Positions 9,852-20,170 of a stretch of DNA of 64,000 nt are shown in pieces. Position 1 is the first letter of the stretch, and the number at the start of each line of letters is the position of its first letter. Made by a program: the position numbers and the translations under genes. The stretch is from an uncultured Pelagibacteraceae bacterium (GTDB lineage Bacteria; Pseudomonadota; Alphaproteobacteria; Pelagibacterales; Pelagibacteraceae): the NCBI GenBank assembly GCA_902607115.1, contig CACLIZ010000003.1, positions 1 to 64,000 on the forward strand, written 5' to 3'. The notes under the pieces were generated by a model. The model saw only the letters and a program-made list of their open reading frames with translations. It had not been told where the DNA came from and did not search any database.

Positions 9852-11208
9852 ATTTCGATAAGTCGGTATCTTTAACAAGTTCTCCAATATGTTTTTTAAT
9901 ATAAGCAGAATCTACTAATATAGTTTCTCCAGATTTATCTGATGCTGTAAAACTAATTTCATCTAATATTCTTTCAATAATAGTGTGAAGTCTTCTGGCA
10001 CCAATATTTTCAACTGTATTATTAACTTCACTTGCTATGTTGGCTATTAAGTCAATTCCATCATCGCTGAAATTAAGGTCTACATTTTCGGTTTTTAGTA
10101 ATGCTTTATACTGTTTGATCAAACTATTATCTGGTTCTTTCAAAATTCTTTTAAAATCTTCACTGTTTAAAGCATCTAACTCCACTCTAATTGGCAATCT
10201 TCCTTGCAGCTCTGGTAATAAATCTGAAGGTTTAGCAAGTTGAAAAGCACCTGACGCAATAAATAAAATGTGATCAGTTTTAATGGGTCCATATTTAGTA
10301 TTAACTGTTGTACCTTCAATAAGAGGCAAAAGATCTCTTTGAACACCTTCTCGAGACACATCTCCGCCAACCCTATCTGTTCTTGCCGAAATTTTATCTA
10401 TTTCATCAAGAAATACTATTCCATTATTTTCAGTTGAATCTTTCGATGATTTTATAATTTTATCTTCTTCAATTAGTTTGTCAGATTCTTCATTAATTAA
10501 AATATCGTGAGATTCTTTTACTGACATTTTTTTCTTTTTTGCTTTTTGCCCTAAAGATTTTCCTAATGCATCGGAAATATTAATCATTCCAATATTTGCA
10601 CCAGGCATCCCTGGGATTTCAAAAGATGGCATTTGATTATTTTCACTGATAGCAATTTCAATTTCGTTATCATCCAGATCACCACTTCTTAATCTTTTTC
10701 TAAAACTTTCTCTTGTTGCGACACTTGCATTATTCCCAACTAAAGCATTTAATACTCTTTCCTCTGCTAACTTTTGAGCTTTAGTATGAACTTCTTTTCT
10801 TTTTTTTGATCTTTCCATTGCTATCGCAATTTCAATTAAATCTCTGATTATTTGTTCAACATCTCTACCAACATACCCAACCTCTGTGAATCTAGTCGCT
10901 TCAACTTTAACAAAAGGTGCTTCAGCTAATTTTGATAATCTTCTAGAGATTTCTGTTTTTCCAACTCCTGTTGGTCCCATCATAAGTATATTTTTAGGAA
11001 GAACTTCATCCTTCATTTCTCCTTCAATAGCTTGTCTTCTCCATCTATTTCTAAGAGCAATTGCAACAGCTCTCTTAGCTTTATCTTGTCCAACTACAAA
11101 TCTATCTAATTCAGATACAATTTCTCTAGGAGATAAAGAATCTGAAAGATTGTTTTTATTTCCCTTTTTATCTTTTGGGATTAGGGTTGTTACATTTGAT
11201 TTATCCAT
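9841..11208 (-). CDS. hslU: ATP-dependent protease ATPase subunit HslU
   Basis: [60 protein letters not shown]. Confidence 0.98.
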   Translation of the reverse strand: MDKSNVTTLIPKDKKGNKNNLSDSLSPREIVSELDRFVVGQDKAKRAVAIALRNRWRRQAIEGEMKDEVLPKNILMMGPTGVGKTEISRRLSKLAEAPFVKVEATRFTEVGYVGRDVEQIIRDLIEIAIAMERSKKRKEVHTKAQKLAEERVLNALVGNNASVATRESFRKRLRSGDLDDNEIEIAISENNQMPSFEIPGMPGANIGMINISDALGKSLGQKAKKKKMSVKESHDILINEESDKLIEEDKIIKSSKDSTENNGIVFLDEIDKISARTDRVGGDVSREGVQRDLLPLIEGTTVNTKYGPIKTDHILFIASGAFQLAKPSDLLPELQGRLPIRVELDALNSEDFKRILKEPDNSLIKQYKALLKTENVDLNFSDDGIDLIANIASEVNNTVENIGARRLHTIIERILDEISFTASDKSGETILVDSAYIKKHIGELVKDTDLSKFIL

Positions 11209-11726
11209 TATATTATTTCTGTTGAAATATTATTGTTCGTGAAAACACAAATCTCAGATGCAGTTTCTACAGCTTTTTTTGCAATTTCCTCAGCAGACAT
11301 ATCAGTACTCATGAGAACTTTTGCTGCTGCTAAAGCATAATTTCCACCTGAACCAATTCCAATTACATCTCCCTCTGGTTCTAAAACATCGCCTGTTCCT
11401 GAAATAATAAAACTTTTTTCTTTATCAGCTACAGCCATTAATGCCTCTAATCTTCTTAAATATTTATCTGTCCTCCAGTCTTTTGCTAATTCAACAGCTG
11501 ATCTGGCTAAATTTCCAGCGTGCTTCTCCAATTTAGACTCTAATCTTTCAAATAATGTTAATGCATCAGCAGTAGATCCTGCAAAGCCAGCAATCACATT
11601 TCTTTTCTCAATTTTTCTAACCTTGTTTGCGGTTTTCTTAATTACAGTATTTCCCATGCTGACTTGGCCATCACTGGCCACAACTACTTGATTATTTTTT
11701 CTAACTAATGCTATTGTTGTCATCAC
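11208..11726 (-). CDS. hslV: ATP-dependent protease peptidase subunit HslV
   Basis: [38 protein letters not shown]-terminal Thr nucleophile after Met-Met. Confidence 0.98.
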   Translation of the reverse strand: MMTTIALVRKNNQVVVASDGQVSMGNTVIKKTANKVRKIEKRNVIAGFAGSTADALTLFERLESKLEKHAGNLARSAVELAKDWRTDKYLRRLEALMAVADKEKSFIISGTGDVLEPEGDVIGIGSGGNYALAAAKVLMSTDMSAEEIAKKAVETASEICVFTNNNISTEII

Positions 11727-11814
11727 TCTTAGGTGGATACTATTTTTTATAGTTCAAGTGCCAAATTAGAAATATTGATATAAGCAAATAATCTATATAT
11801 ACGTATATTTTATA

Positions 11815-12405
11815 ATGAAACGAAAAGCTAAAATTACCAGAAAAACAAAAGAGACATCAATCAATGTTGACTTAAATATTGATGGCAAAGGTAAATATAA
11901 AATTGATACAGGTATAGGTTTTTTAGATCATATGCTTGAACAATTGTCTAAACATTCTCTAATTGATTTAAATGTAAAAGCTAAGGGTGATATGCATATA
12001 GATCTTCATCACACAACAGAAGATACAGGTATTGCTATTGGAGAGTGTTTAAAAAAAGCATCTAATAGATTTAAAGGTATAAAAAGATACGCTCATGCGA
12101 TGATACCTATGGATGAAACACTTTCAAGAGTTGCAATAGATGTATCAAATAGACCTTACTTAATTTGGAAAGTAAAACTAAAAGTAGAGAAACTTGGAGA
12201 AATGGATACTGAGTTATTTAAAGAATGGTTCCAAGCATTTTCTCAAGCAGCAGGCGTTACACTTCACATAGAAAATATTTATGGTGATAATAGTCATCAC
12301 ATAATTGAATCATGCTTTAAAGGATTGGCTCGAACTTTAAGATCAGCCTTAGAAATAGATCCTAGAACCAAAAACGTTATACCATCTACTAAAGGCTCAT
12401 TATAA
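11815..12405 (+). CDS. hisB: Imidazoleglycerol-phosphate dehydratase
   Basis: [35 protein letters not shown]. Confidence 0.98.
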   Translation: MKRKAKITRKTKETSINVDLNIDGKGKYKIDTGIGFLDHMLEQLSKHSLIDLNVKAKGDMHIDLHHTTEDTGIAIGECLKKASNRFKGIKRYAHAMIPMDETLSRVAIDVSNRPYLIWKVKLKVEKLGEMDTELFKEWFQAFSQAAGVTLHIENIYGDNSHHIIESCFKGLARTLRSALEIDPRTKNVIPSTKGSL

Positions 12406-12411
12406 ATTTTA

Positions 12412-13038
12412 ATGAATATTTCAATTGTTGACTATAAATCGGGCAACATAAGCTCCGTTATTAATTCTTTTAAAGAAGTTGCTAAAGATAAAGTTAAAAT
12501 AGAAGTAACCTCAGATCTAATTGAAATTAAATCAAGTGATAAAGTTGTTTTACCAGGACAGGGTTCGTTCAAGAGTTGTGTTGATGGATTGAATAAAATC
12601 AATGGTTTAGTAGAAACTCTAAATGAATTTGCAATAACTAACAAAAAACCTCTTTTTGGAATTTGTGTTGGTTTACAAATGTTTGCAGATATTGGATATG
12701 AAGAAACAGAGACAAAAGGCTTAGGTTGGATTTCAGGAAAAGTATCAAAGATTGATAATCAAAATGGAAAATATAAACTTCCCCACATAGGTTGGAACCA
12801 AATCAATATTGTTAAAGAAAGTAAAATTTTTAAAGGTATAGAAAATAACTCTCACATGTATTTTGTTCATAGTTATGAATTTATTCCAGAAGATGAATCA
12901 GTTATTATGGCTACAACAGACTATTCATCAAAAATTGTATGCGCTGTTGAGAAAGAAAATTTGTTTGGAACTCAATTTCACCCAGAGAAGAGTGATAAGT
13001 TAGGAATAAAAATGATTGAGAATTTTTTAAGTCTTTAG
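12412..13038 (+). CDS. hisH: Imidazole glycerol phosphate synthase glutaminase subunit
   Basis: IVDYKSGNISSV; FGICVGLQMFAD; GTQFHPEKS. Confidence 0.97.
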   Translation: MNISIVDYKSGNISSVINSFKEVAKDKVKIEVTSDLIEIKSSDKVVLPGQGSFKSCVDGLNKINGLVETLNEFAITNKKPLFGICVGLQMFADIGYEETETKGLGWISGKVSKIDNQNGKYKLPHIGWNQINIVKESKIFKGIENNSHMYFVHSYEFIPEDESVIMATTDYSSKIVCAVEKENLFGTQFHPEKSDKLGIKMIENFLSL

Positions 13039-13089
13039 ATGGAAAATCGTTTAGAGCAACCAAATGCTAATACTAAAAATAATTTATGA
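13039..13089 (+). CDS. 16-codon mini-ORF between hisH and hisA
   Basis: ATG immediately follows his[20 protein letters not shown] then TGA overlapping hisA ATG (ATGA). Confidence 0.3.
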   Translation: MENRLEQPNANTKNNL

Positions 13090-13805
13090 AAATATTTCCA
13101 GCAATAGATATTAAAGATAAAAAATGTGTGAGACTAGTTAAAGGAGACTTTAATAATAAAACCGAATATGAAATATCTCCAGTTGATCAGGCAGGAAAAT
13201 ATAAAGATCATGGATTTAAAAATTTACATATCGTTGACCTAGATGGCGCTTTAACCGGAGAGACTGTGAATTTGGATATTATAAAGGATATAGTTAGTAA
13301 ATTTGACCTTAAAGTTGAGATAGGTGGAGGTATAAGGAATTTTGAAAGTATTCAGAAATATGCTGATGCAGGAGTTGAAAAAGTTATTTTAGGGAGCGCA
13401 GCAATAAAAGATAAAAATTTTTTAAAAGATGCATGTCAAAAGTTTCCAGGAAAAATTGCTCTGGGCTTAGATGCTAAAGATGGATATTTATCTGTTTCTG
13501 GATGGAAGGAAAATTCAAACCAGCTTACTTTGGATTATCTTAAGGAAGTAAATGATTATGGAGTTTCTAGATTGATTTATACCGATATCAATCGTGATGG
13601 AACAAAGAAAAGCCCAAATTTTGAAGAAACTCAGAAAGTAGCAGACAATTCTAGTTGTCCCGTTGTTATATCAGGTGGAGTTTCATCAATAGATGATATT
13701 AAAAAATCAAAGAGTTTAAAAAATATTGAAGGTATAATAGTTGGAAAAGCAATTTACGATGGTGATATTAAATTAGAGGAATTGGTTAAAGAAATAGATG
13801 CTTAA
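13086..13805 (+). CDS. hisA: Phosphoribosylformimino-AICAR ribotide isomerase
   Basis: [37 protein letters not shown]. Confidence 0.98.
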   Translation: MKIFPAIDIKDKKCVRLVKGDFNNKTEYEISPVDQAGKYKDHGFKNLHIVDLDGALTGETVNLDIIKDIVSKFDLKVEIGGGIRNFESIQKYADAGVEKVILGSAAIKDKNFLKDACQKFPGKIALGLDAKDGYLSVSGWKENSNQLTLDYLKEVNDYGVSRLIYTDINRDGTKKSPNFEETQKVADNSSCPVVISGGVSSIDDIKKSKSLKNIEGIIVGKAIYDGDIKLEELVKEIDA

Positions 13806-14553
13806 AAATAGATTAATACCATGTCTAGATGTTAAAAATGGTCGTGTCGTTAAAGGAATTAACTTTGTTGATCTACAAGATGCAGGTGATCCTGTTGAGC
13901 AAGCAAAAATTTATAGTGAAGGTGGCGCAGATGAAATTTGTTTTTTAGACATCACTGCATCCAATGAAAATAGAGACACTATTTATGAAGTTGTAGAGAA
14001 AACTTCTAAAAAATGTTTTGTTCCTCTAACAGTTGGTGGAGGAGTGAGAAGTGTTGGAGATATAAATAAATTATTAAACTGTGGGGCTGATAAGGTATCC
14101 ATAAATACTGCAGCTGTTCAAAACCCAGAGGTAGTTGTTGAAAGTTCAAAAAAATTTGGATCTCAGTGTATTGTTGTAGCTATAGATGCAAAGAAAAATG
14201 TCGATATGTGGGAAATTTTTACTCACGGCGGAAGGAATAAAACAGGAATTAATGCAATAGAATTCGCAAAAAAAATGGAAGAGAGTGGAGCAGGAGAATT
14301 ATTGGTAACTTCTATGGATAGAGATGGTACCCAAGCTGGTTATGATATTGAGTTAATGTCAAAAATATCTTCCAAAGTAAATATTCCTGTAATAGCTTCA
14401 GGCGGAGTGGGGAACTTAGATCACTTAGTTGATGGAATTAAGCTTGGAAACGCTAGCGCTGTTTTAGCGGCATCAATATTTCATTATGGAAAGTACTCTA
14501 TAAAAGAAGCTAAAGAATATTTGGACTCAAAAGGAATACCTGTTAGGATTTAA
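13798..14553 (+). CDS. hisF: Imidazole glycerol phosphate synthase cyclase subunit
   Basis: [49 protein letters not shown]. Confidence 0.98.
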   Translation: MLKNRLIPCLDVKNGRVVKGINFVDLQDAGDPVEQAKIYSEGGADEICFLDITASNENRDTIYEVVEKTSKKCFVPLTVGGGVRSVGDINKLLNCGADKVSINTAAVQNPEVVVESSKKFGSQCIVVAIDAKKNVDMWEIFTHGGRNKTGINAIEFAKKMEESGAGELLVTSMDRDGTQAGYDIELMSKISSKVNIPVIASGGVGNLDHLVDGIKLGNASAVLAASIFHYGKYSIKEAKEYLDSKGIPVRI

Positions 14554-14554
14554 T

Positions 14555-14827
14555 ATGCTTGATACATTAGAAAGCCTTTTTAAACTTGCTAGAGAGAGAA
14601 AAAATAATCCAATAGATGGATCTTATACAAATAAATTGTTGAGCAATAAAATTTTAAGTAAGGATAAAATTATAGAAGAAATAAATGAATTAATAGAAGC
14701 AGTTGAAAAAAATACGAACAAAATTCACGAAGCTGCCGATGTTTTTTATCATTTAATAATGTATTTAGAAGCTAATGAGATTAAAATTGAAGATGTGATG
14801 GAAGAATTAAATAAGAGAGAAAAATGA
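14555..14827 (+). CDS. hisE: Phosphoribosyl-ATP pyrophosphatase
   Basis: SYTNKLLSNK...KIIEEINELIEAVEK...HEAADVFYHLIMYLEAN. Confidence 0.88.
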   Translation: MLDTLESLFKLARERKNNPIDGSYTNKLLSNKILSKDKIIEEINELIEAVEKNTNKIHEAADVFYHLIMYLEANEIKIEDVMEELNKREK

Positions 14828-15189
14828 TTTACGACGATAATAATATATTTGCAAAAATCCTTAGAGAAGAAATTCCTTGCAAAAAAATTTATGAAGATGA
14901 ATATATTTTATCATTTTATGATATTAATCCTCAGAAAAAAATTCATGCACTAGTTATTCCAAAAGGTAAGTTTATTGATCTAGACGATTTTGCAAAGAAA
15001 GCGACAGATCAAGAAATAGCCGGATTAATCAGGGGAATTAACAAAGTTGCAACAAAACTAGATATATCTATGGATAATGGAAAGGGTTACCGAGCCCTTG
15101 CAAATATTGGTGAATTTGGTGGGCAAGAAGTTCCCCATCTACATTTCCACTTATTTGGTGGAGAAAAAATTGGTAAAATGGTTCATTAG
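14824..15189 (+). CDS. HIT-family nucleotide hydrolase
   Basis: IFAKILREEIPCKKIYEDEYILSFYDINPQKKIHALVIPK; HLHFHLFGG HIT motif. Confidence 0.95.
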   Translation: MIYDDNNIFAKILREEIPCKKIYEDEYILSFYDINPQKKIHALVIPKGKFIDLDDFAKKATDQEIAGLIRGINKVATKLDISMDNGKGYRALANIGEFGGQEVPHLHFHLFGGEKIGKMVH

Positions 15190-15191
15190 CT

Positions 15192-15698
15192 TTGAAAGTA
15201 GATAGATATTATTTAGAGATAAATTCATTAAAAAGCTTAAATAAAGTTAACTCTCCAAATCAGAATTTAGCTTTAGAAAAAGTAAATATTCCAGATTTTG
15301 CACTTAATAAGTTTTTTTATAAAAATATTGGAAAACATCACAGATGGGTCGATAGATTATTTTGGGATGATCTAAAATGGATTTCTTATTTAGAGAATAA
15401 GAATGTTAACACTTACATACTTAAATTAAATAAAGATTTAGTTGGCTATTTTGAAGTAATTGAAGATTTGTCTATCAAAAGTTCTGAAATTGCATATTTT
15501 GGAATACTAGATAATTATATTGGTAAAAAATTTGGAGGTTACTTGTTATCTGAAGCTATAAAAATATGTTTTCAATTTAAATCTCAAAAAGTATGGGTGC
15601 ACACTTGTTCTTTAGATCACAAACATGCTCTTAACAACTATTTAAATAGAGGTCTGAAAATTTTTAAAAAAGAAACAATAAACATAAATATGAGCTAG
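15192..15698 (+). CDS. GNAT family N-acetyltransferase
   Basis: LVGYFEV...SSEIAYFGILDNYIGKKFGGYLLSEAIKICF acetyl-CoA binding pattern. Confidence 0.8.
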   Translation: MKVDRYYLEINSLKSLNKVNSPNQNLALEKVNIPDFALNKFFYKNIGKHHRWVDRLFWDDLKWISYLENKNVNTYILKLNKDLVGYFEVIEDLSIKSSEIAYFGILDNYIGKKFGGYLLSEAIKICFQFKSQKVWVHTCSLDHKHALNNYLNRGLKIFKKETININMS

Positions 15699-16246
15699 TC
15701 TTGAGAAGGAAGTTTAAATAATTTTTTATCAACAGTATTATTAATCGAAGTATTGAAAATATATGTAACTGCTAAATTTTGATATACATCCTCTACCTGC
15801 CAACCGATCAAATCATAATTATCTTTACTAAAAAAAATATAAATATTGTTATTTTTTTCGTTTATTTCAAAAAATAAATATTTATCTTCTACTTCACCTA
15901 AAGTTGAGGATTTGATTTTATTTACCAAAAAATTTTTATCTAAAAGAAATTCAAAAGGAGTACTTTTTATTGGATAACGATAGTACTGTCTGTCATTTTT
16001 GATTACTAGACTTGACCCATTAGATACTAAAATTTTATTATTTCTCTTTTCATATTCACAAAATATTTTTTTTGGATATTTGATAATACATTTTCCTTTT
16101 TCGTCTTTTCCATTAATGGTTTGAATAAAATTGAAGCTTATATTTTCTATTTTATTAAATTTTTTTAAAACTTTATCTTTATTTGATGCATTTAAATTAT
16201 TTGGAATTAAAATAAAAATTATAAAAAAAAAAAATAAATTTTTCAT
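15695..16246 (-). CDS. lolA: Outer-membrane lipoprotein carrier protein LolA family
   Basis: Signal peptide, ISFNFIQTINGKDEKGKCIIKYPKKIFCEY, position next to ftsK typical of alphaproteobacteria. Confidence 0.82.
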   Translation of the reverse strand: MKNLFFFFIIFILIPNNLNASNKDKVLKKFNKIENISFNFIQTINGKDEKGKCIIKYPKKIFCEYEKRNNKILVSNGSSLVIKNDRQYYRYPIKSTPFEFLLDKNFLVNKIKSSTLGEVEDKYLFFEINEKNNNIYIFFSKDNYDLIGWQVEDVYQNLAVTYIFNTSINNTVDKKLFKLPSQD

Positions 16247-18330
16247 TTAAGAATTTCTCTTTTTCCTACATGATTTGCTTTACTAACTATTCCATTTTCT
16301 TCCATCATATCAATAATTCTTGCAGCTCTATTATAGCCAATTTGAAGTTTTCTTTGGAGAAAAGATGTAGAAGCTTTACCTTCATTTTTTACCAATGTTA
16401 AAGCACTTTGATAAAGTTCGTCTTTATCGTTCATTTCAGAATTATTTTCATCATCTTCTGACGCTTCAGAAAACTTTAAGATTTCATCAACATATTCTGG
16501 TTCTGCTTGAGATCTTAAAAAATTATTTACTTTTTCTATTTCATCTTCAGTAACAAATGGAGCATGTATTCTTGCAATTCTATTTGCTGAGGACATAAAT
16601 AACATATCTCCCTTACCTAAAAGTTGTTCAGCTCCTTGTTCGCCAAGAATAGTCCTGCTATCGATTTTTGATGATACTTGAAATGAGATTCTAGTAGGAA
16701 AATTAGCCTTTATAGTTCCAGTAATTACATCAACGCTAGGTCTTTGAGTTGCCATTATTATATGTATTCCTGCTGCCCTAGCCATTTGTGAAAGTTTTTG
16801 AATATAATTTTCAATTTCTTTTCCAGATACCAACATTAAATCTGACATCTCATCAACTATTACCACAATATAAGGCATAAAAGTTTTATGCTTAGAATTA
16901 TATCCATCAATATTCCTCACACCTACTTTGGTCATCAATTTGTATCTATTCTCCATTTCTCTCACAACCCATCCTAAAACTGAAGCTGCCTTTTTTGCCT
17001 CAGTAATTACAGGACAAAGTAAATTTGGAATACCTTCGTATGTTGAAAGTTCCAACATTTTTGGATCAATTAAAATAAACTTACATTTGTCTGGTGTGTG
17101 TTTATATAACAATGATAATATTATAGTATTAATACAAACAGACTTTCCAGAACCAGTTGTTCCAGCAATTAGAAGGTGTGGCATAGCACTTAGATCACCA
17201 ATAATAGGATTTCCAGAAATACTTTTACCTAAAGCAACTGGTAGTTTCACATCTTTTTTTTTAAACTGAGTATCTTTGATGACTTCACCAAGATATACAT
17301 TTTCTCTAGATATATTTGGAAGTTCTATGCCTATAGTATTACTTCCAGGTATGATTGAAATTCTAGCAGACTCTGAACTGGTATTTCTAGCAATATCCTC
17401 AGATAAATTAATTATTTTTGAAACTTTTATTCCTGCGGCAGGCTCAAATTCATAAAGAGTAACTACAGGCCCATAATTTATTTTTTTAATTTTACCCTCT
17501 ACACCAAAATCCAATAATATTTTTTCCAGAAATTCTTCATTAATATTTTCATTTTTTTTTGCTAATTTTTCATTCTTTAACGGAAATCTTAAAAATTTTA
17601 AATCAGGAAGAATAAATTTTTTATTATTTGAATTGATTCTTGTATCAAAAGGCAAACTTTCCTGTAATTTTATTTCTTGAGAAGAATTTTTTGGAACAAT
17701 ATTTTCTTTGAATTCATTATAATTATCATTGATATCTTTATTTTCTTTAGAAAAAGAAAATTTTTTTAGGAATTTAATATACTTTAAAGTATTCAAAATC
17801 TTAAAATTAATACTTTTTAAAAACGAAATTGATACAAGAAAGATCAAAGTATAAAAAGAGATGTTATAATTTATTCCTATTACAGAAGATAAAAAACTAT
17901 TCTTAAAAAATAAGCCAACAAAACCCCCATTACCATTAATTGTTAAAAAGAATGATTCTTCTTTGAAGTATGAAAAAAATAGGCTGCCAAAAATTATATA
18001 AAATATGCAAAAAAATAAATTATCAATAAATAAAATATATTTTTTGTTAATTAGAATATTTAATCCAGAAAAAAATAAAGTAAACGGTATTAAGTAAACT
18101 ATTAAACCCATAGATTGAAATAAAAAATCTGAAATTACACTTCCATTAAATCCTAATAAATTTTGAATTTCATTGTTTTGACTGATTATAAAATTATCAT
18201 CATCTGGAGAATAACTAACAATAGAAATTAACAGCAATATTCCAAAAAATATTACCAATAAGCCAAATAGCTCTATAATTCTTCTTATTAAAAATTCTTT
18301 AGTATTTGTTAAGAAATTTGCAAATTTCAT
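16243..18330 (-). CDS. ftsK: DNA translocase FtsK
   Basis: 4 N-terminal TMs, HLLIAGTTGSGKSVCINT, ATQRPSVDVITGTIKANFPTRISF, C-terminal gamma winged helix LQRKLQIGYNRAARIIDMMEENGIV. Confidence 0.97.
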   Translation of the reverse strand: MKFANFLTNTKEFLIRRIIELFGLLVIFFGILLLISIVSYSPDDDNFIISQNNEIQNLLGFNGSVISDFLFQSMGLIVYLIPFTLFFSGLNILINKKYILFIDNLFFCIFYIIFGSLFFSYFKEESFFLTINGNGGFVGLFFKNSFLSSVIGINYNISFYTLIFLVSISFLKSINFKILNTLKYIKFLKKFSFSKENKDINDNYNEFKENIVPKNSSQEIKLQESLPFDTRINSNNKKFILPDLKFLRFPLKNEKLAKKNENINEEFLEKILLDFGVEGKIKKINYGPVVTLYEFEPAAGIKVSKIINLSEDIARNTSSESARISIIPGSNTIGIELPNISRENVYLGEVIKDTQFKKKDVKLPVALGKSISGNPIIGDLSAMPHLLIAGTTGSGKSVCINTIILSLLYKHTPDKCKFILIDPKMLELSTYEGIPNLLCPVITEAKKAASVLGWVVREMENRYKLMTKVGVRNIDGYNSKHKTFMPYIVVIVDEMSDLMLVSGKEIENYIQKLSQMARAAGIHIIMATQRPSVDVITGTIKANFPTRISFQVSSKIDSRTILGEQGAEQLLGKGDMLFMSSANRIARIHAPFVTEDEIEKVNNFLRSQAEPEYVDEILKFSEASEDDENNSEMNDKDELYQSALTLVKNEGKASTSFLQRKLQIGYNRAARIIDMMEENGIVSKANHVGKREILK

Positions 18331-18393
18331 ATAAATGAATCAAATAAGTTGATTTGTACCATTTAATTATTATTGGTAAAATTAAAAAATTTT

Positions 18394-19497
18394 ATGAAAG
18401 TTTGTATCATTGGAAATAATCTTACTAGCTTGATTTTAGCTAGTATTCTATCAAAAAAAAATTTGTTTATCGAAATTTATTCTATAAAAGGAAAAAAACT
18501 TAATTTCGCAACTAGAACGCTGGGTATAACTAGTTATAATTTAGATTATTTACAGAATTACTTTAAAGGAATTTCAAAAAAAACTCACCTAATAGAAGAG
18601 ATAAAAGTTTTTATTAAAAACGAAAAGATAAACGAAAAAGTTGTGTTTAGTAAAAATTCTAAACCATATTTTCATATGATTAAATATGATAAATTAATTA
18701 CATATTTAAAATCAAAAGTAAAAACAAATAAGTTTATATCATATAAATATTTAAAAAAAAATTCTCAATTATTGTCAATAGTAAAAAAAAATAAATTTAA
18801 ACTAATAATAAATTGTGAAAGGACAAACATTTTAACTGAAAAATTTTTAACAAAAGGAATTTATAAAAATTACAATAATAAAGCTTTCACAACCATAATT
18901 AAGCATTCCAAAGTTAATAACAATATAGCAACACAGATTTTTACTAAGAACGGTCCTATAGCTTATCTTCCACTTTCAAATTCATTTACATCTGTAGTAT
19001 ATTCAATTGAAACAAATAAAAAAAAAAACATATCGGAAAAAGAAATTGTAGAATTAATAAAAAAATTTAATCCTTGTTATAAAATATTATCTTATAAAAA
19101 TTTTGAGAGTTTTAATTTAAATATGAAATTACCCAAAAAATATTATTATAAAAATATCCTTTTTTTTGGAGATTCAATTCATTCAATTCATCCTTTAGCT
19201 GGACAAGGTTTTAATATGACTATTAGAGATATAGTTAAGTTTAATGAGATGCTGGACAAAAAAATAAATTTAGGTTTGAACATCGACGAGAATATTTATA
19301 AGGAGTTTGAAAAAAATGCAAAAAGCTATAATAATATGTTTTCTTTTGGTATAGATTTTATATATGAGTTTTTTAGATTAAATAGGAACTTTGTTCCAAA
19401 AAGTATTTCACAAAAAATGTTTACCTTCATTAATAAGAGTAAAAAAATCAAAGATTTTAGCATTAAATTTGCAAATCAAGGAAATTTAAATTATTGA
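18394..19497 (+). CDS. UbiH/UbiF-like FAD-dependent monooxygenase (ubiquinone biosynthesis-type)
   Basis: FFGDSIHSIHPLAGQGFNMTIRDI signature; ATG at 18394 preferred to the TTG at 18373. Confidence 0.82.
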   Translation: MKVCIIGNNLTSLILASILSKKNLFIEIYSIKGKKLNFATRTLGITSYNLDYLQNYFKGISKKTHLIEEIKVFIKNEKINEKVVFSKNSKPYFHMIKYDKLITYLKSKVKTNKFISYKYLKKNSQLLSIVKKNKFKLIINCERTNILTEKFLTKGIYKNYNNKAFTTIIKHSKVNNNIATQIFTKNGPIAYLPLSNSFTSVVYSIETNKKKNISEKEIVELIKKFNPCYKILSYKNFESFNLNMKLPKKYYYKNILFFGDSIHSIHPLAGQGFNMTIRDIVKFNEMLDKKINLGLNIDENIYKEFEKNAKSYNNMFSFGIDFIYEFFRLNRNFVPKSISQKMFTFINKSKKIKDFSIKFANQGNLNY

Positions 19498-20135
19498 ATA
19501 GTTTTTAGATTTGAAAAATTCGAACCATAAGTGTTAAGAATTTCTTCAAACTTTATCTGTCTCTCTTGTAAATTTTTAGTTTCTAAAAGAATTTGTTTTT
19601 CAAGAATCGAAAAAGGTGAAGCCATAGATAGTGCAGACAATGTTTGATAGACATTTTGTCCTTCAAGATCTTTCCAATTTATTTCATATCCTCTTTTATT
19701 AAATAATATTTTCAATTCTTTTAATATTTTTTTTATTTTATTAAATTCAAAGTTTTCCTGATTTGTGTTTTCATCATTTTTATATAAATTATAATTTACA
19801 TATAGTTCTCTGTAATTTTTCTTATTTTCAATTTCGTTAATTTTTTTAAATCTATTCAATCCTTTTATAATTATTATATATCTACCGTCTTCTGTTTCAT
19901 TAAAACTAATTATTCTACAAACACAACCAACATCAAATAAATCTGGATTTTTTAAGTTACCGGTTTTTTTTGGCTGAATCATTCCGATAATTCTATTATT
20001 GGACATAGAGTCATCTATCATTTGAAGGTATCTTGGTTCAAAAATATTTAGTGGTACGGTCGTTTCTGGAAAAACAATAAAATTTGAAAGAGGAAAGATA
20101 GGTATTTTAGTTGGTAGACTATTTGATTGATCCAT
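19491..20135 (-). CDS. LON substrate-binding (PUA-like) domain protein
   Basis: IPIFPLSNFIVFPETTVPLNIFEPRYLQMIDD. Confidence 0.88.
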   Translation of the reverse strand: MDQSNSLPTKIPIFPLSNFIVFPETTVPLNIFEPRYLQMIDDSMSNNRIIGMIQPKKTGNLKNPDLFDVGCVCRIISFNETEDGRYIIIIKGLNRFKKINEIENKKNYRELYVNYNLYKNDENTNQENFEFNKIKKILKELKILFNKRGYEINWKDLEGQNVYQTLSALSMASPFSILEKQILLETKNLQERQIKFEEILNTYGSNFSNLKTIQ

Positions 20136-20170
20136 ATATAAAAATATATCATAAGAAAAAAAAATAAAAA

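Noticed and set aside
10886-11242. 118-aa plus-strand ORF
   Set aside because: Antisense shadow of hslU/hslV; no recognisable motif of its own.
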